A stretch of DNA of 5,720 bases from contig URTH01000122.1 of the NCBI GenBank assembly GCA_900550775.1, positions 1-5,720 of the forward strand, given 5' to 3'. The stretch comes from an uncultured Eubacteriales bacterium (GTDB lineage: Bacteria; Bacillota; Clostridia; Monoglobales; Monoglobaceae). Below are positions 4,968 to 5,720 of the stretch, in pieces. The notes under the pieces were generated by a model, which was not told the origin of the DNA, ran no database searches, and saw only the letters and a list, made by a program, of their open reading frames with translations. The position numbers were made by a program, and so were the translations under genes. Position 1 is the stretch's first letter; every line of letters begins with the position of its first letter.

Positions 4968-5013
4968 GTCAATATTTTATGAATGTAAAATAAAAAGGGC
5001 GGGTTCAAAGGAA
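4940..5013 (+). promoter_or_regulatory. Candidate antiterminator of the aroF attenuator
   Basis: Bases 4940-4953 (TTCCTTTGAGCCTG) pair with 5000-5013 (CGGGTTCAAAGGAA) in a continuous 14-bp helix with two G-U pairs. The second strand is the heart of the terminator (its left arm from 5000, the loop and the start of the right arm), so the two folds exclude each other. A ribosome stalled in the Phe/Tyr codons leaves 4940-4953 free; one at the leader stop codon would cover part of it. A third pairing, CGCAGCA (4868-4874) with TGCTGCG (4958-4964), encloses 4940-4953 in a loop and would oppose the antiterminator when the leader is not translated. Confidence 0.75.
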
Positions 5014-5025
5014 CCTGCCCTTTTT
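4992..5025 (+). terminator. Attenuator terminator upstream of aroF
   Basis: AAAAAGGGCGGGTTC (4992-5006) pairs with GAACCTGCCCTTTTT (5011-5025): 15 bp with one G-U pair and an AAAG tetraloop, ending in five T residues. It stands after the leader peptide and 88 nt before the aroF ATG, with no promoter visible between, so aroF transcripts must pass it. Confidence 0.92.
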
Positions 5026-5047
5026 CTATGAAGAAAACAGGGCGCAG

Positions 5048-5104
5048 ACACACAAAGACCGCAGCTGCCGGGGTCAATCCTGTGTGCCAAAGACCCGGAG
5101 GAGG
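5048..5104 (+). promoter_or_regulatory. Competing small hairpins at the aroF ribosome binding site
   Basis: The 8-base sequence CAAAGACC occurs twice (5053-5060 and 5088-5095). GGGTC at 5071-5075 can pair with GACC in the first copy, in a fold closed by CACACA (5049-5054) with TGTGTG (5081-5086), or with GACCC at 5092-5096. The second fold, extended by CC/GG around a bulged G, would tie up the first two G of the Shine-Dalgarno (5097-5104). This may tune translation; evidence is pairing only. Confidence 0.3.
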
Positions 5105-5112
5105 CATTTAAA

Positions 5113-5720
5113 ATGGTTGTAATTATGAAACCGCGCACATCGCAGGACGATGTGGAAAAGATGATATCCTATATCAAGGATATGGGATTGGACGTTATGG
5201 TAAACGAGGGCGTTGACTGTACCGTGCTGGGGCTTTTGGGCGACACCAGCCGGATCGACCCGGATACGCTGATGCTGAACCGGCATGTAGACCGCGTGAT
5301 GCGGATTGCCGAGCCGTTTAAAAAGGCAAGCAAAAAGTTCCATCCGGAGCGCACCGTGGTCTCGGTGGGCGACGCGCAGATCGGGGCGGAAAACACCTTC
5401 ACGGTGATTGCAGGTCCCTGCTCGGTGGAGAATGAAAAGCAGATTTTAACCGTGGCAAACGGCGTAAAGGAAAGAGGCGCCATGCTGATGCGCGGCGGCG
5501 CATTCAAGCCCAGAACCTCGCCGTATTCTTTCCAGGGCTTAGAGCTTGCCGGGCTGGAGCTTTTAAAGAAAGCCAAAGCGGAAACCGGGCTTCCGATCGT
5601 GACGGAGATCATGTCTCCGGCACTGGTAGAGACCTTTGAACGCGATGTTGACCTGATCCAGGTCGGCGCAAGAAACATGCAAAACTTTGACCTGCTTAAG
5701 GAGCTTGGCAAATGCAGCAA
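5113..5720 (+). CDS. aroF: 3-deoxy-7-phosphoheptulonate (DAHP) synthase, type I-beta, 5' part
   Basis: Condenses phosphoenolpyruvate with erythrose 4-phosphate to DAHP, the first committed step of the shikimate pathway to Phe, Tyr and Trp. The window holds the first 202 residues; the family is usually ~340, so about 140 are missing at the edge. Residues 1-~70 form the ferredoxin-like regulatory domain found in Thermotoga-type enzymes, where it mediates inhibition by Tyr and/or Phe; FHPE (76-79) leads into the barrel. Barrel motifs are AGPCSVE (100-106), whose Cys103 matches the metal-binding Cys; MRGGAFKPRTSPYSFQG (126-142), binding phosphoenolpyruvate; and IQVGARNMQNF (182-192). The start is ATG 5113, with AGGAGG (5099-5104) 8 nt upstream and the typical MVVIMKP opening. 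The gene lies behind the Phe/Tyr leader peptide and attenuator, so expression and enzyme activity are both likely tuned to Phe/Tyr. Confidence 0.96.
   Translation, partial: MVVIMKPRTSQDDVEKMISYIKDMGLDVMVNEGVDCTVLGLLGDTSRIDPDTLMLNRHVDRVMRIAEPFKKASKKFHPERTVVSVGDAQIGAENTFTVIAGPCSVENEKQILTVANGVKERGAMLMRGGAFKPRTSPYSFQGLELAGLELLKKAKAETGLPIVTEIMSPALVETFERDVDLIQVGARNMQNFDLLKELGKCS

Noticed and set aside
4839..5025. T-box or TRAP leader upstream of aroF
   Set aside because: No T-box sequence (GGUGGNACCGCG type) and no array of GAG/UAG triplets; the aromatic-rich frame plus antiterminator explains the leader better.
5169..5720. Minus-strand open frame opposite aroF
   Set aside because: Ser/Thr-rich shadow of the DAHP synthase gene, whose motifs are unmistakable on the plus strand.

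Overview
The window reads as chromosomal DNA of a low-to-moderate GC Gram-positive bacterium, most likely class Clostridia. The clues are a MecA adaptor (a Bacillota family), AGGAGG-type ribosome binding sites, good sigma-A promoters, a glycine riboswitch ahead of an AGCS-family symporter, and the order rsmD - coaD - small coiled-coil protein, which I recall from clostridial genomes. There are no mobile elements, CRISPR arrays, tRNAs or rRNAs.

Layout. Positions 11-1604 (minus strand) hold a tight operon of rsmD (16S rRNA methyltransferase, TTG start), coaD (phosphopantetheine adenylyltransferase) and a conserved coiled-coil protein of unknown function. It is driven by a near-perfect sigma-A promoter at 1644-1672. 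Upstream of it, also on the minus strand, 1698-1903 carries a ~206-nt structured RNA with its own extended -10 promoter; I call it 6S RNA. Divergently, mecA (2158-2787, plus) has its own promoter and an intrinsic terminator. Positions 2840-2960 hold nothing I can support.

Positions 2961-4720 form a glycine-control unit: promoter, a perfect 26-bp palindrome just after the start site, a single glycine aptamer, a terminator whose 3' arm contains the Shine-Dalgarno sequence, and an AGCS-family sodium:amino acid symporter with an unusual N-terminal lipobox. A 10-bp alternative pairing predicts that glycine switches the gene off.

Positions 4731-5720 form the most interesting unit. A terminator for the symporter gene runs directly into a promoter. 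The promoter drives a short leader encoding a 42-aa peptide packed with Phe and Tyr codons, then a strong terminator, then aroF (type I-beta DAHP synthase, cut off by the window edge). A 14-bp antiterminator joins the end of the leader-peptide gene to the left arm of the terminator. This is the architecture of ribosome-mediated attenuation (as in enteric pheA), here sensing Phe/Tyr supply to control entry into aromatic amino acid synthesis in a Gram-positive, where T-box or TRAP control is the usual expectation.
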